Source: Pseudomonadota bacterium
GTDB taxonomy: Bacteria > Pseudomonadota > Gammaproteobacteria > Burkholderiales > Burkholderiaceae_C
Direction: 5' to 3'
Assembly (NCBI GenBank): GCA_020161775.1
Contig: JAIUOW010000027.1
Coordinates: forward strand, 1 to 33,036
DNA: 33,036 nucleotides
In this document: positions 15,883 to 23,272 of the stretch, piece by piece
Layout: every line of letters begins with the position of its first letter
Position numbering within the stretch: position 1 is the first letter of the stretch
Translations under genes and position numbers: made by a program
Notes under the pieces: generated by a model
Databases searched by the model: none
What the model was told of the DNA's origin: nothing
The model's input: only the letters and a program-made list of their open reading frames with translations

Positions 15883-16373
15883 GCAGCCACCCCCAGCCCC
15901 GCCGCGATCTCGCTCAGCCGCTGCGGCGTCACCCGCGCATGCAGCCTGTCGCCCACCATGATGGCCGGCGACGACGCGCACAGCCCCAGGCAGTACACCG
16001 GCTCCAGCGACACCGCGCCGTCGGCCCGCGTGCCATGCACACCGCAGCCCAGCACCTGCGCCGCATGCGCCATCAGCGCATCCGCCCCCATGGCCTTGCA
16101 CGATTCAGCCTGGCACACCTGCACCACCTGCCGCCCGCCGGGCTGCTGGCGAAAGTGCGGGTAATAGCTGATGACGCCATGCACCTCGGCCCGCGACAGG
16201 TTCAGGCCCTGCGCAATATCGCCCACCACCTCGGGCGGAATGCAGCCCAGTGCGTCCTGCACGGCGTGCAGGATGGGCAGCAGCGCGCCGGGGGTGGTGG
16301 CGTGCTGGGCCACGATGGTTTTTACCGTGGCGGTGGAGTCATGGGCCGGGGGGCGGGATGCTGGCGTAGTCAG
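15879..16373 (-). CDS. fdsG: NAD-dependent formate dehydrogenase gamma subunit (NuoE-like)
   Basis: This subunit carries a [2Fe-2S] cluster in a thioredoxin-like fold and works with FdsB at the NAD+ end of the enzyme. Diagnostic segments are LPILHAVQDALGCIPPEVV, LSRAEVHGVISYYPHF, VCQAESCKAMG and VYCLGLCASSPAIM, giving the four cluster cysteines. No in-frame ATG lies near the expected start. The best fit is a CTG at 16373, six bases after AGGAG (16384-16380) and about 19 bases after a predicted transcription start, giving about 164 residues against about 170 in Cupriavidus. Alternatives are TTG 16427 or TTG 16496, both upstream of the predicted start of transcription, or a GTG further in. First gene of fdsG-B-A-fdhD-fdsD. 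The gene call is firm; the start is not. Confidence 0.9.
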   Translation of the reverse strand: MTTPASRPPAHDSTATVKTIVAQHATTPGALLPILHAVQDALGCIPPEVVGDIAQGLNLSRAEVHGVISYYPHFRQQPGGRQVVQVCQAESCKAMGADALMAHAAQVLGCGVHGTRADGAVSLEPVYCLGLCASSPAIMVGDRLHARVTPQRLSEIAAGLGVAA

Positions 16374-16398
16374 GGCTGGCTCCTGTGGGATAGCCCTT

Positions 16399-16427
16399 AG
16401 TGTCCCGCCCGTGAGCAGGTCGGTCAA
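16399..16427 (-). promoter_or_regulatory. Candidate promoter of the fds operon
   Basis: On the minus strand TTGACC (16427-16422) is followed after 17 bases by GACACT (16404-16399). The -35 matches consensus at five of six positions and the -10 at three of six. A weak -10 behind a good -35 is common for promoters that need an activator, and a LysR-type dyad lies just upstream. The predicted transcription start is near 16392. Confidence 0.5.
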
Positions 16428-16447
16428 ATGGGTTTGCTGTATGGGGT

Positions 16448-16464
16448 GATTCAGGTTTTGAATC
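16448..16464. promoter_or_regulatory. Candidate LysR-type regulator binding site (T-N11-A dyad) upstream of fdsG
   Basis: GATTCA (16448-16453) and TGAATC (16459-16464) form a perfect inverted repeat around GGTTT and contain the T-N11-A core of LysR-type boxes. Its centre lies about 64 bases upstream of the transcription start predicted from the adjacent promoter, the usual place for the LysR recognition site. A LysR gene (19774-18818) lies upstream in the same direction and is a plausible binder; that link is inferred. Confidence 0.5.
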
Positions 16465-16527
16465 TGTGCGAGTGCGTATCGCCAGTCTGGACGCAATCTG
16501 GCATTGCACGCGACAAGAAATTAGACC

Positions 16528-18210
16528 TCACTCGGGTGCGAGATGTAAGAGCGCTTTGAACACGGGGAGGAACGGCTTCAAGTCATCGCGAGTAATAGTC
16601 TTGTCGGATTTGAATTCTGAAAGCAGCTTATGCTTTAACGAGCTTTTAGCTGACTTTCGATCTTTGCTGTCGGCTGAAGTGAGCGCCATCACAAGATCTG
16701 TATTTGCGCTATGGACCTTTGACAGTACTCGCTCTGGCAAAAGACCTTCAATGCATTGTTTTCCTGGCTTGCTAGATCCAACAGCCAAAAACCCCGAATG
16801 TTCGACAAGACCGACTTGAGCCATGGTTCGTTCGAGCTCCGACTTTGCGTCAAGATCGAACGTCACTAAAACCTTCTTGAACTTATCGATGATGAACTTC
16901 AGAAGAATCGAGTTTTTTAATGCATCTTTTCCTTCATAAGGGACAATCTCCAACCCCTGGGGTAGAACCAATCCTGAGAAGGCGAGACTATGGATGTGTT
17001 CGTAGTAAGCCTTGTCAATTTCTCCTTCAACAAGCAAGACACACTGCTTGCCGCTGAAGAGGACTTCCTTCCAGGGTGAGAATTCGACGTTATTCAATCC
17101 AAGAATGTTACCGAACGGCTCCATCCAGTTATCCTCTTTTACCTCAACAACCTCGGTGCTCTTAGTTCTCCCATAAGTTGTTTTCCTACCCAGTAGGACG
17201 TTTGATTGGACGTTACTTTGACAAAGCATATAGGGGCTGTGCGTTGTCACAACAGTTTGGATCTGAAGTTCATTCGCAAGGTCAATGAGCACGCGCCCGA
17301 ATTCAGCTTGTGCGGAAGGATGAAGGAAGCTTTCGGGTTCCTCGATCAGGACGATCGGTGTAATCTTGTTCTCATCTGGCTTTGATCGAATTCGAGTTGC
17401 CTGAAGGATTGACATCATTATCTGCGTTCGATTTTTAGTCCCACTCCCCCAGTCATTTAGTGGAATGTCGACGTTCTTGTCTCGAAGATTTACTGCGAAC
17501 GGGATCGATCCTGTAAACATTCCTTCGGGTATCGAAAAGTCAACTTCATACTTTTCCTCCAAGTGACCCAAAAGTCCTGAGAGTTCCGTTCTGTGCGCTT
17601 TCGATATCTTTTTAATCTTGGTCTGAACCCGAGCCAATTCCTCTGAAATCGCCTTAAGCTCATCGGCCGTGAACGTGAGTTCGTGCAGGTGACGGCCACC
17701 TGCCCCATAGATGGGTGAGAACGCCTGAGCCGAATCATGCATAAAGGCGAGGTTCGATGACTTCAGCTTCTGAAGAATTTCCTTTGACGCGTATGTGGAT
17801 AGTTCTTTGTCGTTTACCCAGCATGTGCAGAGCGTCTCGTCACTAGCGCGGTGAGAGACTTGCACTTGAAGTTTGGCGTCATTGTCGGGTAACTTCTCCT
17901 CGTTGAATTTCTCGACGAACTGAAAGAGACCGGGATCTTCGGCTGGTGATACGGCCACCACATAGCAGAAGACTATGTCTTCGTCTTTTTTCGCCCACTG
18001 CGTCCTGTCGTCGCGATAGGTGACTTCATCCCGACGTCTATAAAAGTAGATATCTCGGGAGTTGTCGCGAAATGTGTGGCGAATTGCGCGAAGTAGCGAG
18101 GTCTTGCCCGCGTTGTTCTGTCCTGAAATGGCCGTGTAGAAGCCGTTGAATCGGACGATGACGTCTTCAAGCGTTCGGAAGTTTTTGACGTGGACGGATG
18201 ACAGTTTCAT
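16528..18210 (-). CDS. OLD-family ATP-dependent nuclease (AAA/ABC-type ATPase plus TOPRIM), candidate defence protein
   Basis: This 560-residue protein has the architecture of overcoming-lysogenization-defect (OLD) nucleases. The Walker A is G30-T37 (GQNNAGKT), the ABC signature WGSGTKN is at 254-260, and Walker B VLIEEPE is at 287-293. A sensor/switch His is in THSPYM (H324). A C-terminal TOPRIM domain begins at LLVEGEIDK (E395), with DxD in FDLDAK (D452/D454). A helical stretch at about 181-222 fits a short coiled-coil insert. OLD proteins nick or degrade DNA and many act against phage; Gabija GajA belongs here. No GajB-like helicase is adjacent, so a stand-alone class 1 type is more likely. 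The start is ATG 18210 with AGGGAG nine bases upstream. Base composition (about 45-48% GC by eye) is far below its neighbours, indicating horizontal transfer. Substrate is unknown. Confidence 0.88.
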   Translation of the reverse strand: MKLSSVHVKNFRTLEDVIVRFNGFYTAISGQNNAGKTSLLRAIRHTFRDNSRDIYFYRRRDEVTYRDDRTQWAKKDEDIVFCYVVAVSPAEDPGLFQFVEKFNEEKLPDNDAKLQVQVSHRASDETLCTCWVNDKELSTYASKEILQKLKSSNLAFMHDSAQAFSPIYGAGGRHLHELTFTADELKAISEELARVQTKIKKISKAHRTELSGLLGHLEEKYEVDFSIPEGMFTGSIPFAVNLRDKNVDIPLNDWGSGTKNRTQIMMSILQATRIRSKPDENKITPIVLIEEPESFLHPSAQAEFGRVLIDLANELQIQTVVTTHSPYMLCQSNVQSNVLLGRKTTYGRTKSTEVVEVKEDNWMEPFGNILGLNNVEFSPWKEVLFSGKQCVLLVEGEIDKAYYEHIHSLAFSGLVLPQGLEIVPYEGKDALKNSILLKFIIDKFKKVLVTFDLDAKSELERTMAQVGLVEHSGFLAVGSSKPGKQCIEGLLPERVLSKVHSANTDLVMALTSADSKDRKSAKSSLKHKLLSEFKSDKTITRDDLKPFLPVFKALLHLAPE

Positions 18211-18574
18211 GTGGAGACACTCCCTTGTCGTTTGTTGTGAGATCTATCCAGCTATGCAATAGGGTTTGATCTCAATTTTTAATCAGCATCCTCGTTTCTA
18301 GCCGATCTCGCGCCGTCTGACCATCCCCTATGTGAATGTTGGACCGCATGTCAGCCCTGAGACTCGCAGCGCTGTTGGCCATACCCAGCCATGGCCAGCT
18401 TTCCGGTGTTGCGCACCAAGCTGTGCAGCGCCCCTCCGCCTTCGCTGCGAATCACGCGCATCATCTGTTGTGCACGGTAGTTGTATCGCATGGTTACCCG
18501 AGTGGGTGTCGGTGCTTTCTTGCGGCTTGCCGGCCAGTCAACGCGGGGGACGTTGGCGCACCAACCCCGCAGGC
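18211..18574. other. Intergenic stretch upstream of the OLD gene; no gene recognised
   Basis: The first 90 bases or so are AT-rich, like the OLD gene, and probably hold its promoter, though I cannot fix a convincing -35/-10 pair. From about 18300 the composition returns to that of the host chromosome, so one edge of the transferred segment may lie near here. Open frames exist on both strands but have no ribosome site or recognisable protein features. Confidence 0.5.
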
Positions 18575-18805
18575 CGCAAGGCTGTGGGTGGGGCCGTCGG
18601 CGCGCCTCTTTGGCGCCGAGCATCGCAGCGCAGCGGGGGGAGTCCGCCGCAGGCGGACCGGCGAGGACGATTTATGGAATGGCGCGTATCAGCGCCATTG
18701 CGAAGCGACCGCAGCCGCCCCGCGGAGCGAGAAGCGCAGGGGACCCCGCAGCGAAGCGAAGGGGCGCCAAAGTGAAGCGCCGACGGCCCCACCCACAGCC
18801 TTGCG
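18575..18805. repeat. 231-bp structured inverted-repeat element (MITE-like or structured RNA)
   Basis: Two 43-base arms, 18575-18617 and 18763-18805, are inverted copies of each other with three mismatches (CGCAAGGCTGTGGGTGGG... against its complement). The enclosed 145 bases hold two further perfect hairpins: GTCCGCC/GGCGGAC at 18642-18658 and AATGGCGC/GCGCCATT at 18678-18699. The element ends 12 bases beyond the LysR stop codon. It encodes no convincing protein. Such GC-rich dispersed palindromes occur in Comamonadaceae genomes, but whether this one is repeated elsewhere in the chromosome cannot be seen here. Confidence 0.7.
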
Positions 18806-18817
18806 TACTACGCCAGA

Positions 18818-19774
18818 CTATCCCCGCAACACCCCACTATGCCGCGCCGCATGCCGCAGCCAAGCCGCATCCCGCGCCAACGCCAAAGCCGCCTCCACCG
18901 TATGCGAATGCCGCGCCGCGCGCACCAGCATGAACCCCACCGGCGTCTGCAGCTCGGGCGCCACCAGCGCCAATGCCTCCAGCTCGCGCCAGGCCATCAC
19001 GGCGCCCAGCACCGCACCGGGCACCACGCTGCACACCTGGCCTTCCAGCACGGCCAGCGCCAGCGTCAGGATGGAATTGGTCTCCATCGCGGGCGTCACC
19101 GTCACGCCTGCGGCGGCAAAGGCGCCGTCCACGATGGTGCGGTTGTGCATCTCGGGCGTCAGCAGGCACAGCGGCTGTTTGGCTGCGTCGGCCCAGCTGA
19201 TGGTGCCGCCCAGTGTCAGCCCGGCGGCTGCAGCCGCAGTCGTGGGTTTGGGCGCACGCCGCACCAACCAGTAGCGCTCGTCATATTGCGGCACGGGGTC
19301 CAGCCTGGCACCACCCGTGCCCATGCGGTCGGTGTACCCCAGGCCCATGTCCAGCGTCAGGTCGTCCAGCCCCGCCTCGATCTCGGGCGAGCTCATGGAC
19401 CGCACCGTGGGCGCGATGCCCGGGTGCAGCGCCTGCAGCTGCGCCGCAAAGCGCGCCGCCACCGGCACGGCCGCGGGCACCACACCAATCACCAGCCGCC
19501 CCTGCGGCCGCCCGGCCACGCTGGCCAGGTCCTGCTGCAGCAGCTCGCGCTCGTGCAGCATCAGGCGGGCGGACTGCAGCACGCGTTCGCCCTCGGGCGT
19601 AAAGCCGGCAAAGGTGCGCCCGCGCTTGACGATCACCGCGCCAAATTCACCCTCCAGTGCGCGCAGCGCGTTGGACAGCGCGGGCTGCGTGATGTGGCAG
19701 GCCTGCGCCGCGCGGCCAAAGTGGCGGTGCTCCTGCAGGGCCACCAGGTAACGCAGTGACGCCAGCAGGTTCAT
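18818..19774 (-). CDS. LysR-family transcriptional regulator, probable regulator of the fds operon
   Basis: This 318-residue protein has the standard LysR layout. An N-terminal winged helix-turn-helix (residues about 1-60) contains LRYLVALQEHRHFGRAA and then CHITQPALSNALRALE. A periplasmic-binding-protein-like effector domain starts at about residue 90 (GRLVIGVVPAAV) and runs to the end. It begins 16 bases after apbC and is read in the same direction, so the two may be cotranscribed. The fds operon lies downstream in the same orientation, now separated by the repeat element and the OLD gene. In Cupriavidus a LysR-type regulator (FdsR) adjoins the fds operon, which makes an FdsR-like role plausible; the effector is not known. 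Confidence 0.85.
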   Translation of the reverse strand: MNLLASLRYLVALQEHRHFGRAAQACHITQPALSNALRALEGEFGAVIVKRGRTFAGFTPEGERVLQSARLMLHERELLQQDLASVAGRPQGRLVIGVVPAAVPVAARFAAQLQALHPGIAPTVRSMSSPEIEAGLDDLTLDMGLGYTDRMGTGGARLDPVPQYDERYWLVRRAPKPTTAAAAAGLTLGGTISWADAAKQPLCLLTPEMHNRTIVDGAFAAAGVTVTPAMETNSILTLALAVLEGQVCSVVPGAVLGAVMAWRELEALALVAPELQTPVGFMLVRAARHSHTVEAALALARDAAWLRHAARHSGVLRG

Positions 19775-19790
19775 GGCACGGCCCCCGCGC

Positions 19791-20879
19791 TCAGGTGTTT
19801 TTGGAGATGGTGATGGTGGGGAACTTGGACGTGAAGTCCTTGGCCTTCTGCGCCACCTTCACGGCCAGCTTGCGCGCGATGTCGCCATACAGGCGGGCCG
19901 CGTCGCTGTCGGGCTCGGCCACCACGGTGGGGCGGCCGCTGTCGGCCTGCAGGCGGATGCTCATGGCCAGAGGCAGCGCGCCCAGGTAATCCATCTTGTA
20001 TTCGGCCGCCATCTTCTGCCCGCCGTCCACGCCAAAGATGTGCTCGATGTGGCCGCAGGCGCTGCACACATGCACCGCCATGTTTTCCACAATGCCCAGA
20101 ATGGGCACGCCCACCTTCTCAAACATCTTGATGCCCTTGCGCGCGTCGATCAGCGCAATGTCTTGCGGCGTGGTGACGATCACCGCGCCGGTCAGCGGCA
20201 CCTTCTGGCACAGCGTGAGCTGGATGTCGCCCGTGCCCGGGGGCATGTCCACGATCAGATAGTCCAGGTCTTTCCAGTTGGTTTGCGTGATCAGCTGCTC
20301 CAGCGCCTGGCTGGCCATGGGGCCGCGCCAGACCATGGCCTGGTCTTCGCTGACCAGAAAGCCGATGGAGTTGACCTGGATGCCGTGGCCGATCTTGGGC
20401 TCCATGGTCTTGCCGTCCAGCGTTTCGGGCTTGCCGCTGGTGCCGGTCATCATGGGCTGGCTGGGGCCATAGATGTCGGCGTCCAGCAGGCCCACCGACG
20501 CACCCTCGGCCGCCAGGGCCAGCGCCAGGTTCACGGCGGTGGTGCTCTTGCCCACGCCGCCCTTGCCCGACGCCACGGCGATGATGTTCTTCACGCCCGG
20601 CATCAGGTTCACGCCGCGCTGGGCCGCATGGGCCACCACCTTGCTGGCCAGCGTGGCAGAGACGTTGTCCACACCGGGCACCGTCTTGGCCGCGGCCACC
20701 AGGGCCGAGCGCAGCGCGGGGATCTGGCTTTTGGCCGGGTAGCCCAGCTCCACGTCAAATGACACCTCGCCGCCAGTCACCTGCAGGTTTTTCAGGGCCT
20801 TGGTGGAGACGAAGTCTTTGCCCGTGTTGGGGTCGATGACGGTTTGCAGGGCTTGCAGGAGCTGGTCTGGGGTGGGCAT
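19791..20879 (-). CDS. apbC: Iron-sulfur cluster carrier protein ApbC/Mrp
   Basis: This 362-residue cytoplasmic P-loop ATPase of the Mrp/NBP35 family carries and transfers Fe-S clusters to apoproteins. The N-terminal 80 residues form a MIP18/DUF59 domain. The deviant Walker A GKGGVGKS is at residues 105-112, followed by [12 protein letters not shown] and [10 protein letters not shown] (Walker B region). The cluster-binding CxxC is in HVCSACGH near the C-terminus. ATG 20879 gives the usual family start ([11 protein letters not shown]). A frame extension to 20918 lies in the divergent promoter region and was not used. It is divergent from metG with 107 bases between, a common arrangement in beta-proteobacteria. 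Proximity to an Fe-S-rich formate dehydrogenase is suggestive only. Confidence 0.94.
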   Translation of the reverse strand: MPTPDQLLQALQTVIDPNTGKDFVSTKALKNLQVTGGEVSFDVELGYPAKSQIPALRSALVAAAKTVPGVDNVSATLASKVVAHAAQRGVNLMPGVKNIIAVASGKGGVGKSTTAVNLALALAAEGASVGLLDADIYGPSQPMMTGTSGKPETLDGKTMEPKIGHGIQVNSIGFLVSEDQAMVWRGPMASQALEQLITQTNWKDLDYLIVDMPPGTGDIQLTLCQKVPLTGAVIVTTPQDIALIDARKGIKMFEKVGVPILGIVENMAVHVCSACGHIEHIFGVDGGQKMAAEYKMDYLGALPLAMSIRLQADSGRPTVVAEPDSDAARLYGDIARKLAVKVAQKAKDFTSKFPTITISKNT

Positions 20880-20986
20880 GGTGTGGCTTGCAGGGTCAAC
20901 AGGGCCGGGAAGCGGCATGTGGGCGTGGGGGCAGTTTAGCGATAACTCCTAAAATGAGGGGTTTCCCCAAGAAGAAGCCCCTGCCC

Positions 20987-23050
20987 ATGTCTGCCCAGCG
21001 CAAGCTATTCGTCACCACCGCCCTGCCCTACGCCAACGGCAAGTTCCATATCGGCCACATCATGGAATACATCCAGGCCGACATCTGGGTGCGCCACCAG
21101 CGCATGCAGGGCAGCCAGGTGCACTTCGTCTGCGCCGACGATGCGCACGGCGCGCCCATCATGATTGCGGCCGAGAAGGCCGGTGTGACGCCGCAGGCCT
21201 TTGTGGCCGGCATTGCCGCTGGCCGCAAGGAGTACCTGGACGGCTTTCACATCGCGTTTGACAACTGGCACAGCACCGACGCGCCCGAAAACCACGCGCT
21301 GGCCCAGCAGATCTACCGCGACCTGAAGGCCAACGGCCTGATTTCCAGCAAGACGATCGAGCAGTTCTTTGACCCGGAAAAGAACATGTTCCTGCCCGAC
21401 CGGTTCATCAAGGGCGAATGCCCCAACTGCCACGCCAAGGACCAGTACGGCGACAACTGCGAGGTCTGCTCCAAGGTCTACAGCCCCACGGACCTGATCA
21501 ACCCGTATTCGGCGCTGTCGGGCGCCACGCCAGTGCTCAAGACGTCGGAGCATTTTTTCTTCAAGCTGTCAGACCCGCGTTGCCTGAGCTTTTTGAAAGA
21601 GTGGACGAACAGCGGCGCGGTGCAGACCGAGGTGCTGAACAAGATCAGCGAATGGCTGGTGCCCGACGAGAACGGCAAGACGGCCCTGGGCGACTGGGAC
21701 ATCAGCCGCGACGCGCCGTACTTTGGCATTGAGATCCCCGATGCACCGGGCAAGTACTTTTATGTGTGGCTGGACGCGCCGGTGGGCTACCTGGCCTCGC
21801 TCAAGAACTACCTGGGCAAGATCGGTGTGGACTATGACCAGTTCATTGCCGACCCGACCGTGGAGCAGTACCACTTCATCGGCAAGGACATCATCACCTT
21901 CCACACGCTGTTCTGGCCGGCCATGCTGCACTTCAGCGGCCGCAAGGTGCCCAACCAGGTGTTTGTGCACGGCTTTCTGACGGTGAACAACGGCGAGAAG
22001 ATGAGCAAGAGCCGCGGCACCGGCCTGGACCCGTTGAAGTACCTGAGCCTGGGCATGAACCCGGAATGGCTGCGCTATTACCTGGCGGCCAAGCTCAACG
22101 GCCGCAATGAAGACATCGACTTCAACCCCGACGACTTCATGGCCCGCGTGAACAGCGACCTGATCGGCAAGTACGTGAACATTGCCAGCCGCGCGGTGAA
22201 GTTTGTGCCGGGGGGCAAGCTGGTGGCGGCGCCGTCGCTGGCCGAGGTGGACGCTGCGGCTTTGGCCGCCAGCGTCAAGGCGCTGTACGAGTCGCGCGAC
22301 TATGCCCGCGCGCTGCGCGAGATCATGGCCGTGGCCGACGTGGTGAACACCGCGTTTGACGCCGCCGCGCCCTGGAAGCTGGCCAAGGAAGGCAAGGCCG
22401 ACGAGGCCGCCGCCGTGGGCAGCTGGTGCCTGGAGATGTTCAAGCTGCTGACCGCCTGCCTGAAGCCCGTGCTGCCCGCGCTGGCCGCGCGGGCCGAAGG
22501 CTTCTTGCAATGCGCCCCGCTGGGCTGGGCCAATGCCGCCACGCCACTGGGTGCGGGGCACACAGTGGGCAAATACGAGCACCTGATGCAGCGCGTGGAT
22601 GTGAAGCAGCTGGATGCGTTGTTTGAGGTGCCGGGGGAGGTGGCGCCCCCACCCCAGCCCTCCCCCAGCGGGGGAGGGAGTGAACTGCCTGGGGGTGAGG
22701 CGCTGGCCCCCACGATCACGATTGACGACTTCACCAAAATCGACCTGCGCATCGCGAAGATCGTGAACTGCGAAGCCGTGGAGGGCTCCACCAAGCTGCT
22801 GCGCCTGACGCTGGACGTGGGCGAAGGTAAAACCCGCAATGTGTTCAGCGGCATCGCCAGCGCCTACAAGCCTGAACAGCTGATCGGCAAGCACACCGTG
22901 ATGGTCGCCAACCTGGCGCCGCGCAAGATGAAGTTTGGCGTGAGCGAAGGCATGGTGCTGGCCGCCAGCCATGGCGACGAGAAAGCCAACCCCGGCATCT
23001 ACGTGCTGAAGCCCACGGCCGGGGCCCAGCCGGGCATGCGCGTACGATAG
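20987..23050 (+). CDS. metG: Methionyl-tRNA synthetase
   Basis: This 687-residue cytoplasmic enzyme charges tRNA-Met with methionine. It shows the class I HIGH motif (residues 21-24), a zinc-knuckle region with CPNC and CEVC at about 145-165, the KMSKS loop near residue 338, an anticodon-binding helical domain, and a C-terminal tRNA-binding OB-fold domain (from about [16 protein letters not shown]) that makes the dimeric long form. ATG 20987 fits the family start ([18 protein letters not shown]). An in-frame extension back to 20888 runs into the promoter region, where TAAAAT (20950-20955) may be the -10. The linker before the C-terminal domain contains a palindromic GC-rich repeat read as a Pro/Gly/Ser-rich segment. 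Confidence 0.97.
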   Translation: MSAQRKLFVTTALPYANGKFHIGHIMEYIQADIWVRHQRMQGSQVHFVCADDAHGAPIMIAAEKAGVTPQAFVAGIAAGRKEYLDGFHIAFDNWHSTDAPENHALAQQIYRDLKANGLISSKTIEQFFDPEKNMFLPDRFIKGECPNCHAKDQYGDNCEVCSKVYSPTDLINPYSALSGATPVLKTSEHFFFKLSDPRCLSFLKEWTNSGAVQTEVLNKISEWLVPDENGKTALGDWDISRDAPYFGIEIPDAPGKYFYVWLDAPVGYLASLKNYLGKIGVDYDQFIADPTVEQYHFIGKDIITFHTLFWPAMLHFSGRKVPNQVFVHGFLTVNNGEKMSKSRGTGLDPLKYLSLGMNPEWLRYYLAAKLNGRNEDIDFNPDDFMARVNSDLIGKYVNIASRAVKFVPGGKLVAAPSLAEVDAAALAASVKALYESRDYARALREIMAVADVVNTAFDAAAPWKLAKEGKADEAAAVGSWCLEMFKLLTACLKPVLPALAARAEGFLQCAPLGWANAATPLGAGHTVGKYEHLMQRVDVKQLDALFEVPGEVAPPPQPSPSGGGSELPGGEALAPTITIDDFTKIDLRIAKIVNCEAVEGSTKLLRLTLDVGEGKTRNVFSGIASAYKPEQLIGKHTVMVANLAPRKMKFGVSEGMVLAASHGDEKANPGIYVLKPTAGAQPGMRVR
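22645..22700. repeat. Palindromic GC repeat inserted in the metG linker
   Basis: CCCTCCCCC (22658-22666) and GGGGGAGGG (22670-22678) form a perfect 9-bp stem around AGC, flanked by CCCCCACCCCAGCC and by AGTGAACTG. This resembles short palindromic intergenic repeats scattered through many proteobacterial genomes. Here it is in frame and adds roughly 18 residues ([11 protein letters not shown] and following) in the flexible linker between the anticodon-binding and C-terminal domains. The outer limits are approximate. Confidence 0.6.
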
Positions 23051-23070
23051 TGCGCCAAGGAGCCGCCACC

Positions 23071-23268
23071 GTGAAACGAACCGCCGTCCTCATTGCCCTG
23101 GCAACCGCCCTGCTGCAGGGCTGCGCCGTGATCGCCGTGGCCGACACGGCTGCCACCGTGGCCGTCAAGGGCGTGGGCCTGGCGGCGGATGCCGCCATCG
23201 GCACGGCGCGGCTGGCGGGCCGCGCGGTCGGCGCGGCGGCCGACGCCGTCATCCCCGGCGGAGACTGA
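23071..23268 (+). CDS. Small predicted lipoprotein
   Basis: A 65-residue protein starts at GTG 23071, with AAGGAG seven bases upstream. It opens with a lysine/arginine pair and a hydrophobic stretch (VLIALATALL), then a lipobox-like LLQGC, so signal peptidase II cleavage and lipid attachment at that Cys are expected. The mature part is Ala/Gly/Val-rich and could form an amphipathic or membrane-associated helix; I recognise no catalytic motif. It sits 20 bases after metG and four bases before the SulP gene, so it is probably cotranscribed with the latter. Small lipoproteins of this type are common in Burkholderiales; function unknown. Confidence 0.75.
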   Translation: MKRTAVLIALATALLQGCAVIAVADTAATVAVKGVGLAADAAIGTARLAGRAVGAAADAVIPGGD

Positions 23269-23272
23269 CGCC

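Noticed and set aside
16528-18210. Assignment of the OLD gene as a complete Gabija or PARIS system
   Set aside because: No UvrD-like GajB or separate AriB gene adjoins it; neighbours are host metabolic genes. Only a solitary OLD-type nuclease is supported.
18351-18623. 90-residue minus-strand open frame (and overlapping plus-strand frames) between the OLD and LysR genes
   Set aside because: It has no ribosome site or family features and runs into the palindromic element. It may be a mis-annotated repeat in other genomes, so I did not call a gene.
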